Shown here piece after piece: positions 30,215 through 41,616 of a stretch of 64,000 nt of DNA (the first letter of the stretch is position 1; each line of letters starts with the position of its first letter). Where the stretch lies: positions 620,001 to 684,000 of the forward strand of contig JAGKQI010000084.1 in the NCBI GenBank assembly GCA_018806915.1, in the 5' to 3' direction. The position numbers and the translations under genes are program-made. The notes under the pieces were generated by a model. That model had not been told where the DNA came from, made no database searches, and worked only from the letters and a program-made list of their open reading frames with translations. This DNA is from Phytophthora colocasiae. Its lineage: Eukaryota > Oomycota > Peronosporomycetes > Peronosporales > Peronosporaceae.

Positions 30215-31650
30215 ATACTTCCAAGGTGGAATCTGTGAATGAAATTCTTGAGCTTGTGAACCTCCAGGGTATCGCAGACTTGATGGTTCGAGGACGGGTT
30301 TTCGAGAAGTTGAAGCGATTGAGTATTGGCGTGGAATTGGCAGCCCAACCGAGCCACCAGCGGCTTAGATGCTCGTTTCGCCAAGATGCTCATGGAAAGA
30401 GTTCGAAGAGTGGCTGGCTCGGGCCGCACCGTTATCTGCACCATTCACTAGCCATCGTGCTTGTTACTGCTCAAAAGAGGTGGAGAGACCGTGCTTTTCG
30501 GCGATTGTGGAGCGTTGGTCGGGTACTTCCAGGTGGTTCCTGGTGTTTCGCCACTTCCTCAAGACGTCAACCCTGCAACGTGGATGCTCGTGTGTATTGG
30601 CGTCGGTGTCACTGGTAAACCGACTCAAGTGGATTTCGTACGGCAATTCAATGAGAGTGAGCTGAAAACGCATCTGGACTTGACTATGGAGGAAGACGGC
30701 GTCGGAAAGCCGTCCATTGCTATCCCAGCGCTGCTATTCCGTCAGAAACGAGCCGCTTCTTCGTTCGTACAGCTCCAACTCGTGCTACGGCGCTTTATCA
30801 ACATGTACTGGTGCTCTTCAGCCCACAGCATTACAATCGTGGGTGTGGCTATTGGAACGGTGCTGGTTCTAGGACTGGTGAGCAGCGATCTGTCGACCAC
30901 GACGTACCAAGGAGTGAGTTCCGGCCTTGGAATCATTTTCATTGCCTTCCAGTCTCAAGGCTTTGTGTCGTTCAACAGTGCCATCCCATTCGCTTTCGAT
31001 GACCGAGCTTCATTCTACCGAGAACAGGCCTCTCAAACGTACAGCGTCTTGTGGTATGTCCTAAGTGGAACGCTGGTGGAGATCCCTTACGTCTTCGTGA
31101 AAGGATTCGTCGTCTCGACTATTCTGCTTCTCTCACATCATTCTCCAACTTTCTGCTGTTTTGGCTCGGCGTCTCGGTCTCCATCCTCTCCGACGTGTAC
31201 TTGGGTCATTTGTTAGCGTTTGTCTTCCCTAACATGATAATGGCAGCTCTGTCGGGTTCCGTTGTCTCTACGGTCTTCTTTCTCTTTGTCGGGTTTAATC
31301 CTCCGGGTAACTCCATCCCACTTGGCTACCAATGGCTGTACACGATCACTCCTCAACGCTACGCCATGTCGATCCTCGGGGCTCTTGTGTATGGTGACTG
31401 TTCTACCACTCCAGTATTGGATGTTTCCAGTGGTGAGTACGTTAACATTGGGCCTGAACTTGGATGTCAGCCTCTACAAGCTGCTCCGGTTTCCATTGGT
31501 AATATCACGGCTAAAGAGCTGCTGGAGGACGTCTACAACATGAAACACGATGACATCGCGAGGAACTTTGGAGCACTGTTGATTTTTATTGCAGTCTTCC
31601 GTGTACTGGCACTGCTTGTACTCCATTTCCTCAACCATCAGAAGCGTTAG
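30215..31650 (+). pseudogene. ABCG (PDR-type) transporter, 3' part only, with deletions
   Basis: The fragment starts inside the second nucleotide-binding domain (ESVNEILELVNLQGIADLMV, KRLSIGVELAAQPS). The Walker B stretch that should follow is deleted, and the frame moves before the TSGLDAR equivalent. A second small deletion removes the segment after the H-loop. From 30461 one frame continues with LLLLKRGGETVLFGDCG, PLPQDVNPATWML, and the transmembrane domain (FREQ-like FYREQASQTYSVLWYVL). A further frame change near 31130 leads to FSNFLLFWLGVSVSILSD, PLGYQWLYTITPQRYAM and the final helix, with a stop at 31648-31650. Such pumps export drugs or lipids. The N-terminal half is absent. It is convergent with the LRR-IQ gene, 12 bp apart. 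Confidence 0.8.
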
Positions 31651-31662
31651 CTTTTGTACGAA

Positions 31663-33711
31663 CTAAATGCCAATCTTACCGGTGATTAAGCTTTGTAGTG
31701 TCTGTAGTTGCTGTTTCAATTGATCAATTTCCAGCGACTGTCGAGCCATCTCGCTCTTCATCTCGTCCACCACACTGGCCGGGTACATCTTCTCTTGCTT
31801 TGGTTTATCCCACATGAATCTGATAGCGTCCTCCTGCACAGCACAAACCTGTTGAAGCTGCTTAAAACCTCGATTGAAGCGAACCATCCCTTGTAGGATT
31901 CCATTCCACCGCGTATTACTTGAGGTTTTGCCTAGCTTCCGTCCATTTTGCAAGATCTCTTCTTGATCCTGCAAGGTCATCCGCCAAATACGCTGAATCC
32001 GACATGCTGCGATATGTTTTCGCTTGAAAACGGCAAAACGTCGACGGATTAGGAAACCACGAGCGAGTTTCTGGATGGATTGAACACTGACAGCTTCAGG
32101 ACGAGCCTTAATGTGCTGCATTTGAACGGACGAACAGTGACGGAAGCTGTAGTCCTGTTGGCGACGACTTCTGGACTGCTTCACTCGTTGTCGAAGAGTA
32201 GTTTTTCGCTTAATACCACGAAGCCAGCGTTGGATCTTCCTTGCAGACGCATCTCGGACCATTTTCTCCCTCTTGACCCAAACTTTCATGTATTTGCGCA
32301 TGGTGGTCACTTGATCGGTGAGTTTCTTCACAACAGCGTCGCTATTGAGTGATAAATGGCTCTGGATCGGTCCATTTGAAGTTGAAAACGTGGAATCCAA
32401 AGGGTTCATGACGCTCACACTTGAAACATCCAGCGCTGGGGAAGAGTCTGAGATTTCCAGGTCTGCTGCTGTAAGAGCGGGCTGTCGAACGTCTTCCAAT
32501 GGAGTAGAGAGAACGGGTTGCTCTCCCCATCTGACAGATTTCTCTCTTTTTGCTTCACTGCTGTTCGCTGTGAAGCCATTGCTTTGCGTCCTGCGGTCTT
32601 GTTGAATACGTTTCCAGATTTCCAGTTTGTTGTCGTGGGAAAGAGAATTATCAGCAACACTTTGATCCTGGAGCTCAATAGGAGCTGGCGGTGGGAAAGC
32701 TATTGCCCCAGTGACTAGAAACTCGCTCAAAGTTTCTTCACGACCTTCGAGTATCGCGCGTTTGAGCGTGTTGACAGTGTGGGTAGAAGCTGTGAAGTCT
32801 TCGTGTCTTCTTCCCGACATTGTGAGCCCTCCATCGTTACTGAGAGGTAACGAAGGGAAGAACGTAGCTAACAAACGTTCCAGTTGGCCACCGCTACGTG
32901 CAACCTCCAGTACAATGGGGTTCCCGTCAAAAGCGAGAAATTCCAACATTGGTAGCTGAAGGCCAAGGCAGGCTACTCCACAAAGCTGTACAGCAACAGT
33001 AATAGAAATACTAAGCGTTCAATTCCGAACAAAAATGTAGATTTAACGCACCTTGTCAATTTGGTTTCTGGCTATTGAGAGACGACGAAGTCGAGAGGAG
33101 AAAAGCGTAGCGGACTGAGAGGAAGAGAAGGCTCCCAGCATATTATCTGATAAGTCCAAGGTCTAGAAGATGATAAATTAGTGTCAGTCTAAAACTCAAA
33201 TGAATTCTTCTTCTTACCTCCAACAAACTCAGCCCTGCGAGTGGCGGCCATTTGGTGATGCGGTTGTACGAGGCATCTACCACTCGTAATTCTGGTAGCA
33301 GTTGAAGAGAATCCATAGTCATGAGGGAATTCTCAGCCACTTTGAGTATTTGTAAAGCTGGTAGTAAAGCCAGTAAATCCACAGACACAATGCAATTCCG
33401 AGACAAATCCAAGCTTTGCAGTCGTCGTAGAGCTTGAATCCCATTGACATTTTCCAGTTGGTTTCCTGATAGATCCAGCTACAAAAACAACAAAAGTATC
33501 AGCTATTTCTCTTTTTTTGTGTTGTTTTATTTATTGAACGAACCTGTAGGACGTGTGGGAAGACCCCGATCTGCTCGATGCTACGCAATCGATTCAAGGA
33601 CAGATCCAATGCGTACTCAGCTCCATCTCCTCTCTCGATCTGATGCCGAATATCATCTGGAATGTGCTCAAGCTGCGTGATCCGCTGCTCCGCCAGGTCA
33701 AAGCTGTCCAT
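31663..33711 (-). CDS. LRR-IQ protein (CEP97/LRRIQ-like), four exons
   Basis: Minus-strand exons 33711-33544, 33478-33218, 33162-33052 and 32985-31663, all with GT-AG borders and compatible phase, give 620 residues. Residues 1-200 are leucine-rich repeats of the SDS22 type (ALDLSLNRLRSIEQI, LDLSRNCIVSV, LKVAENSLMTM, VDASYNRITKW, LSIARNQIDK). A disordered Ser/Thr-rich part follows. Three IQ-like calmodulin-binding motifs lie near 430-440 (RKIQRWLRGIKRK), 483-495 (IQKLARGFLIRRR) and 507-515 (CRIQRIWRM). A C-terminal coiled coil closes the protein (MARQSLEIDQLKQQLQTLQ). LRR plus IQ is the layout of CEP97 and of several ciliary proteins. The neighbouring CEP135-like gene makes a centriole or basal-body role attractive, but that is inference. 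Confidence 0.8.
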
Positions 33712-34244
33712 ATAGTCAAAAGGTTTCGTTTCGGATCTCTATTTTCCACTCTTCCTTGAAACAACTTGATCCTTTCTGTTCGCATCCCAAAAGCACAAGA
33801 TAAAAGAAATGAACCACTCGTTACCGGTACTGGCGGTTGTTTGCCTTGCAAACGTCAGCGCTGCCGACCGAAGATTCGTCAATTGCTCTCGTTCGAAGAC
33901 GCAGATCCTAAACCAAAGGATGGGTCTCGTCGCACAGCAGAGGTCGTTATCAATGAAGAAGAACGCTTTCTTTTGCTATTGCTCGGACGGGTGGGTAGCT
34001 TCGACTAATCCAACCCCAGTAACATACATGTACTACTATGTAGTACTCAACACCCTCTCCAACCTGAGAGTTCGAATGGCTCGGACGTGGTAGAGTTTCA
34101 AGGACTGGTTGATCCGATAGTTGCACCGGGTGTTCAAATCAAGGGAGAAGATATAGCAGTAAACGTGTAATAAACTACCTTTGCCTCTGGTTGATACGGA
34201 TACTAAGTACACTATCAAACTTTCTGTCTGTTGAAAAGTCAATC
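33712..34244. other. Intergenic region upstream of effector copy 2
   Basis: Divergent spacer between the LRR-IQ gene and the effector. No gene was recognised. A small palindromic run (TACATACATGTACTACTATGTAGTA) is broken across 34021-34046. The sequence does not match the foldback found upstream of effector copy 1, except for the last stretch before the ATG (ACTATCAAACTT). Confidence 0.5.
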
Positions 34245-36358
34245 ATGCATCGACTATATGCAGTTCTACTACTAGCGATTGCTCTCGTCACCGACGTTTG
34301 TGCCTTGGGGATACCAACTACCTCCTACTTCTCCCAACCACCCGTTTCGTCAAGGTTACTAAGAGTCCACCACGAAGAACGCAGTAGTGAAGAGAGGGGA
34401 GTCCCAGTGTCCACTGTGGAGAAGCTTATAGGTCTGTTTTCGGCGGCGAAAGTGTCGGATGAAACTCTGCAACTCTGGCTGAAGAGCGGCAAATCAGCAG
34501 ACAACGTTTTCATCCGTCTAAAGCTCGACACTGCTGCGAGCGACAAACTATTCGAGAGTCCGCAGTTCAGTACGTGGATCAAGTATGCAGACGAACTCTA
34601 CTCCAACAAACCACAGAAGGGAGTGTCGACGATCTCAACCTTAACATCTTACTATGGTAACCAAGAGTTGGCACAAATGATCATCACAGCACAGAAAAAT
34701 CCAAGTACAAAGGCCCTAGCGACTGAATTGCAGGTCAGACAGATAAAATACTGGCTAAGTGACAAAACCAAACCAGCGGATGTCTTGAAGTGGTTAATGC
34801 TCAACAAGGCTGGTGATAAACTTGTCGAAAATCCGCAGTTTTTGACTTGGCTGGCTTACGCCGATGATTTCCAAAAACTACGGAGAAAAACACAATCAAG
34901 AATTTCAATCCTGACAGCGAACTACGGTGATGAAGCGCTTTCGAAGATGTTGATAGAAGGCAACAAAGTTCCAATTGCAGCTAAGTTACAGACTGAGCAA
35001 ATCCAGCGCTGGATGGCCGCTCAAGCTTCACCCAGCGATGTTTTCCGCTTCTTGATGCTCAACAAGGCAGGTGATAGTCTGTTAGGCAACCCGCAGTTCC
35101 TGACGTGGGTTCAGTATGTCGACGATCTCAACAAGGTGAACCTGGACAAGAAAACAACAATCATGTCGGTACTGGGGACGTATTATTCCAGTAGTGAATT
35201 AACGAAGATGCTTGAAGCAGCAGCACCAAGCAAGTTAGTGAAGCGACTGAAAGGTGAGCAAAAGTGGCTGGGCAAGGACACACCCGATGAATTATTCAAG
35301 AAACTGAAACTGGACAAGGCTGGAGATGAACTACTGGACAAGCCACAATTCAAAACGTGGGTTACTTACATGAAGGAATTCAATGTGGAGAACCCAAAGT
35401 ATCAAACGACTTTGGTCGCGACATTAGTGAAGAACTATGGAGATGGGGGCTTGGTAAAGATACTGGAGGCTGCAAAAGGGGTAAAGAGCACTGCAAGTAC
35501 TGCCAAGAGACTGCAGAATGAACACATTCAGCTTTGGCTAACTAACGGCTACACACCCGACGACATTTTCAAGGTGCTGAAGCTCGACGTGGCCGGAGAT
35601 AACCTTCTCACCAACTCGCTGTTGCCTACCTGGATGAAATATCTGGATTTGTTTAACTTGGAGTATCCTACCAAGAAAACGACGTTGCTGACGACGCTGA
35701 AGAGGAATAAATACAGAGAGAAAACCGTGGTGCAGCTACTTGAAGCAGTACAAAACGTCGCGAGTGCCAAGACTGTCGCAACTAAGCTGCAGGCAGAGCT
35801 TTACGAGTACTGGCTAGCTGCTGAAAGATATCCAGCCGATGTGTTCTCCATGCTACGACTCAATAAGGCAGGCGATGGTCTTCTGTCGAATCCGAAATTC
35901 ACTTTTTGGACTCAGTACTCGGACGATTTCTACGTGAAATTTCCTGATGAGGGCATTACGATGATGAGGACTCTGTATGGATACTACGACGATATTCATC
36001 TGGCAAGAATGATCGAAGCAGCACTGAAAAGTTCAAGTACACAGAACGCTTCGAAGCGTCTGGAAGGTGAGCTGTTCAACGAATGGGCAGTTGAGTCGTA
36101 CCCCCGAACTTCATTTTCACCAGTCTCGAACTGCAAAACGCGGGGAAAACACTGTTGGAAAACCCATTGCTGAGCACGTGGAGTCGGTATGTGATCGACT
36201 TTAACAAGCGCCCTGCCAAGAAGGCGAGTGTGAGTAAAATCCTTACGGAATTCTACACCAAGGACGAACTGCTGAAGCTGATCGAAATGGCGAAGAAAGA
36301 CGCAAGTACAGAGAAACTTGCTACAGACTTGGGGCATGCCTTGCTCAATGGGAACTGA
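34245..36358 (+). CDS. RXLR-dEER effector with tandem WY/LWY units, copy 2
   Basis: The ATG at 34245 gives a signal peptide cut after about residue 20 (DVCA), RLLR at 37-40 and EER at 44-46 and 49-51. Six full WY/LWY modules and the start of a seventh follow; the frame closes at 36173 (642 residues). A five-C run at 36101-36105 marks a one-base lesion that copy 1 shares; the rest of module 7 is open in another frame to 36358. Seven LWY modules is also the architecture of the P. sojae silencing suppressor PSR2; similarity of fold does not prove the same function. From 34893 on the sequence matches copy 1 almost base for base. Before that point the two differ clearly. Secreted into plant cells by family rule. 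Confidence 0.85.
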
Positions 36359-39300
36359 AGTGAACGTAGAGGGTAGCTAACTGAAATACTGAAATACAGG
36401 TCGAACCATGTTGAAGCTGTTACCTGTAGTGTACAGATTACACTACAGGTAACAGCTTCAACATGGTTCGACCATCGAAATGCAACCCCCGAATTACTGC
36501 CTGAAAACCCCTCTTTTCAGTGACAACCGCGCTGCCATTTGAACTCGACCAGGAGTGATGGTCATGGCGCCCTCCATCGGCGAGGACGTGACGGCGGCCG
36601 TGGAGGTGCGCAGCTTCGGGGAGCTCCAGGCGCAGCTGCGGGCCATGTCGTACAGCGAGGTAGACTGCTTCCTCCGCTTCTTTCTCTCTCTCTCTCTCTC
36701 TCGCGTTTTTAGCTAATTACTGTTTATTTTTGCAGCCTGTGGGGGTGGAGAGCGTTCCTCTCGTGCGTCGTCTGCTTACAGACTTGTTAACTGCTTCTAC
36801 GGCTCGAGAGACAACAGATAAAAAGCTGGAGAAGGCACAGAGAGATGCGCTGGAGCTGTCACAGGTTATATTGCCGCTGCGGAAGGAAAACGCGCAATTG
36901 ACGAGGGAGAACAACAGCGTAAGATGTAGAACGCAGTTGAACTCGGGAGAACGCTACTGATATGAGATACTATATGGCAGCTTCACTTGGAGATTATCCA
37001 CCAGGAAGAAGCGATTACAGAGAGGGAGAAGGCCTGCGAACTGCAGCTTGAAGGACTCCGTGACGATGTGAAGAAACTCCAGTTCCTCAACACTCAAAAG
37101 TCGCAGCAATGCAGCAAGAAAGTAGGGTAGAGCAGAAGGGTGTAGAGCGTACTACTTTATAACGCTTGTGCTTTATGTTTTCCCTGTTAACTACAGGAAC
37201 AGGAGGTGGCCAAGCTACAGGCTCAACTGGAGCGTGTGCTGGCTACGGGAGGAGAGTTACCCAATATCAGCTCAGCTTCTATTGAGATGAGAGGCTCCGA
37301 CGTTTCTCCGTCTTTAAGGAGATTGTCCATGGATAGCCAGCAAGCGAGGAGAATGCAGTCAGAACAGCAGGCTCAAGTGGCCAAAGATCTACAAGAGCAG
37401 CTGGTAGAGCTGACAAAAGAGAACAAGAAGCTACGAGAACAAAGCGAACTCTTTGACGAGAAACTTGCCAAACGCGAAAAGGAGATTGAAAGACTCTCGA
37501 AACTTTCAGAGCAGGTGGTCAATGACAAGGAACGATCGAAAAAGAAACTGCAGGACCTGGAGGAGCGGTATCAATCGATATCAAAGCAGGAAGCAACAGA
37601 ATTGCAGGTGGAACAACTGAGTACTCAGGTGGATATTCTCAATGATCAGGTGGCCAAGTATGACAGCCGATTGAAGGATGCAACGGAGCAGATCCGTCGC
37701 AATGGCGACATCGCCGAAAAACTGCAGTAAGATTTATGAACCTCAACAGTACTTCATGAGCTTACCACCTTGTTCGACGTTTTTGTAGACAAGCTGAGGT
37801 AGACCGCGAACATTTTGTGAAGGAACTGAATGTCCTGAAAGCTAAATACTGCGTCCTGGAAGGAGAGCACTCCAGATGTAACGACTCGCAACATGAACCA
37901 GGCAACCCCCCAGTACCGGTAGCTACTAGTGAAACACCAGACGGTGAAGATGAACAAGAACACACGGGAGATGTGACATCGCTGAAGGAGCAGGTGCAAA
38001 CATTAACGACGCACAAAGATCGTTTAGAAGACGCTCTTCGCGCTTTGCACTACGACAAGATATCGTATACGAACGCGCTCTCGAATGCGAATTCACATAA
38101 CCGTGTTCTGACGAGTGACCTGGCTCGAACCGAAGCCAAGCTGAAGGAAGTTAACGTCGTAAAAGCGAAGCTGGAGCAGTCTTTGGCGGATGCGCGATCT
38201 TCTTTGGATGCCCATACGCGCGAACTCGATGTGCTGCGGGAGTCACTCAAACAGAGCGAGGACAACCGCGCGCGTGATAGTGAGAAGAATGCTTCACTGC
38301 ACCGTGAGTTACGTTCGATGGATAAACTGGTATCCCAGCGTGACGATGAATGCCGATCATTAAATCATGCGCTGTTGATTCAGAAGGGAGAAGTGGAGCG
38401 TTTGACAGGCCAACTGAACAGGTTGGAAGCAGCTACAAGCGGTGAAGATGGAGTACAGAATGGAAATAAAGTGGCATTCGCGCAGGAAATGAAGTGGCTT
38501 GAAGAAGAACGACATGATCTGCGACGTGAGAAGGAAGCACTGATGCTTCAGGTTATGAACCTTGAAGAAGATCTGCAAAAGGCCAAGACAACGTTGGAGG
38601 AGGCTAGCCAAGAGAAGGAGAAGCTCTTAGAAAATTTGAACGTGGCATCAAAGATGCAGACTAACCTTGAGTCGATGCTGGAAGCGAAGAAGCGTGAATG
38701 TGCTGACCTTCAGAAGCAGCTGGTGGAGAGCAAGGACAAGGCTCGTGAGCTCACGGATAAACAAAATCAAGCGCAGGTATTATTGAGCCGTGCTGAAGAG
38801 ACTGAAAATGAGAAGTTAGTTGTGCAAAATGAGGCTTTGGCCCTTAAACGGCACGTAGAAGAGCTTCGTGATCAAAACGCCAGTTTGAAGAACCAGGTGG
38901 AAAATGACGAATTGTACACTAAGAGGCTATCTGAGCAAATCCAAAAGTTGCAGGCAGAGGCTTCAATAACCAACAAGAAATGCTCCTCACTCGAGAAGGA
39001 AAAGACGGAGATGCAGAACAACTACGAGAGTGCTATGGTGGAGCTTCGAAATGCTCGTCAGACGTGGAACCATTACCAAAACGAGTTTGAAAAGCTGTCA
39101 AAGGAGGTACAAGCTCAGCAGCATTCGCTTTCATCCGGGCAAAATGCGCTGCAGTTCAGTCAGAGCTCTGTGAGCGATTTGAGGAATCAAGTTCGACACC
39201 TGCAAAGCGAGTTGAAGCTGAAGCAAAATAGCTCTCACCAGTTGGAAACGCGCCTTGAACAGGAGAAGACAAGCCACAAAAGTGTTCAAGCACAGTTGGT

Positions 39301-39480
39301 GTTACTTCAAGACGACCTACTTCAAGTGAAGGAGACGAATCGGGCTCGTGAGATTGCGTTGAAACAATTACGGGCAGAGATTCTGTCGAAGGACCGCGCA
39401 CTCACTGAGAAAACTGAAGCTGTCGAAAATTTCAAGCTGTTGATCGAGCAAATGGAGTCGTCACGAGACCAAATGATTTT
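34893..39480. repeat. Segmental duplication, unit B
   Basis: Partner of 25614-30160. The effector region and its 3' flank are the most alike; scattered substitutions appear in the CEP135-like part. Confidence 0.9.
36399..36473. repeat. Perfect 35-bp stem hairpin downstream of effector copy 2
   Basis: Same sequence as 27119-27193: two 35-bp arms around CAGAT, 40 bp after the terminal stop. Confidence 0.95.
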
Positions 39481-41309
39481 TCAGACGAAACAGCGACAGC
39501 AGCAGATCCAGCGTCATCAACAAGAGATGGATGATCTTAACACAAAGGTCAGTTCTTTGGAAAGTGAAATATCCGCGAAGGCCAACGAGATTTCGTCGCT
39601 GAAAAAGCTGACCCGAAGTCTTGACACCGAAAAGGATGCGATGAACGATCAATTGGATACCCTCACTGAAAAATATCACGAGATCGAAAAGCAAAACAAC
39701 GAGCTTCGTAAGGCTGTGCAGCTCAAAAAGTCCGATGCGACAGGGATGCAGGAGCAGATGGGCAACCTGGTGAATAAGCTAAATGACGCCGAAGACAGAC
39801 TGAGCAAAATGCAAGCACATTGCTCTCACCTGGAAGGCGAGGTTGATCGTCTTGAACACTTAAAGGGGATGCACACTGCTGAGCTGGCTGCTCTTGGACA
39901 AGACTTGGAAAACATGACGGTGGAGAATCAAGCAATTAGTGAAGAGTGCGTCCGCTTGCAACGCATGGAGCATTCGCATTCCCAATCAACTAAAAACATG
40001 AAGCAAACCACTCGAGAAATTGAGCGCGAAAGAGACACGCTACAGATTGAGTTGGAGGATCTGCGCCACACGTACCGATCATTGATTCAGGAACACGAGG
40101 GGATGCAAAAGGCCCGCACGGAGATATCTGCGCTTCATGAAGAGCTTACTGTCGTGAATGAGGCGTTGAGAAAGCAAGTGGCGACGCTTGACAACCAGCT
40201 TCAAACGATAAGGGAGAAGAACACAACCTTAGCGACTGAGGCTGCAGCGTATCGTGATCAAGTTAGTTTTCTCACGGAAAAACTCCAGGCTAGCGAGGAA
40301 AAGCACGACGATCTTCAAACAAGAATGCAGCAACTTGTGCAGGAGCTGGACGCTCAAAAACATATTTCCACCGAGATATCAGCTCAACGATATGGTGCCC
40401 AGGCCGAGAATGCTGCTGTTTCGCAGCGGATTGTTCACTTGGAGGCGAAATTGAGCAATTGCAAATATGAAATCAGATCTCTTCAGGACAAACTTCATAC
40501 AGAACACTCACAGCGACAGAGTCTGGAGAACGTTGCATCAGCTCTTCGTCAGACGATCGCGAACAATGAAAACATGATCTCCCACTTAGAGGAGCAACGC
40601 AACGCAATGGCCCAAGAAATCCAAGCATCCCACCAGCGGCAAGTTCCTGTGTCGACGCCTGTGATGGATATGTCGGAGTTTAATCCATCACCACCGTCTG
40701 GACCAGCTTCGCAAACGTCGACACAGCATACTTCTCAGGTTCGGAGAGAGCAACTGTCTCCGTCGCTGTCTCCACCTGCGTCTCCGAAATCAAATGCAGT
40801 GGGGAGTACTCCAGAGTCCGGTGGGAAAGCATCTAGCACATCCTCATTCCTCCCGTTGCATGCATTAGAAGATGCTCAAATCAAGTGTCAGGAGCTTGAA
40901 AACCGCCTGGCTAAGCAAGACGAGACTATAAAGGTACGCTGTGTTGCCGGCTAACCGATGTGTAATTATGACTGAATCAAAGGTGCCCATGTTGTTGTGA
41001 TACCCAGCAACTAGAGCGTTCCCGGAGCAAGTTCAAGCGGTTTGCTGCGAAGTATGAACGAGAGATCGAGCAGGTACCCGTTGTTTCAAATGCTTTACTC
41101 TGAATTATGTTTGGTAATGATGTTTTCTTTGCCAGCGAGACCGACGAATTGAAGAACTGCAAAGTAGCTCCCATGCATCGTCATTTGTGTCCCCAGAGGC
41201 TCGATCATTCCGACGCTCTCGATCTTCTTCGTCATCGTCATCCTCTAGCAGGTCAAGAAGGCATCCAGTCAACACCACTGTCGCCAGTGTACCCTCCTCA
41301 TCCCAATAG
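36558..41309 (+). CDS. CEP135: CEP135/Bld10-like centriole assembly protein, seven exons
   Basis: Exons 36558-36659, 36736-36918, 36981-37121, 37197-37726, 37789-40933, 41008-41073 and 41136-41309 have GT-AG introns and join in frame to about 1446 residues. The N terminus has the CEP135/TSGA10 signature: LQAQLRAMSYSE, then VESVPLVRRLLTDLL, then a helix ending PLRKENAQLTRENNS. KREKEIERLSKL and STQVDILNDQV also follow the CEP135 pattern. The rest is nearly continuous coiled coil. The C terminus is Ser/Arg-rich (RSFRRSRSSSSSSSSSRSRR). CEP135/Bld10 builds the centriole cartwheel-to-microtubule link, needed for zoospore flagella. Intron 1 holds a CT microsatellite. A broken partial copy lies at 27299-30200. 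Confidence 0.75.
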
Positions 41310-41616
41310 AAACGGACGCCTGCCTCGTACGTGAGGATAATGAACGCCCAAATGGACACCTTGTACAGCGTGTATTTTGTTGAGTGTGATGTGATGGAAT
41401 ATATCATTGATACTGACGTCCCCCAACACTTTGCTTTTTGAGTGCAGAAATGTTCTTCATGATTACCAAATGGTCATTCTCAGGTGCAGGCTTTCCATTA
41501 TTATCGACTTAATGGTGGACCATGGAAATAGCCTCAGAACGATACTAATATTTTTGGCAGATCAATATGAAGAAAACCGTGATCCTCCTATCCCAGTCAC
41601 CAGTCTCACAAGGACA

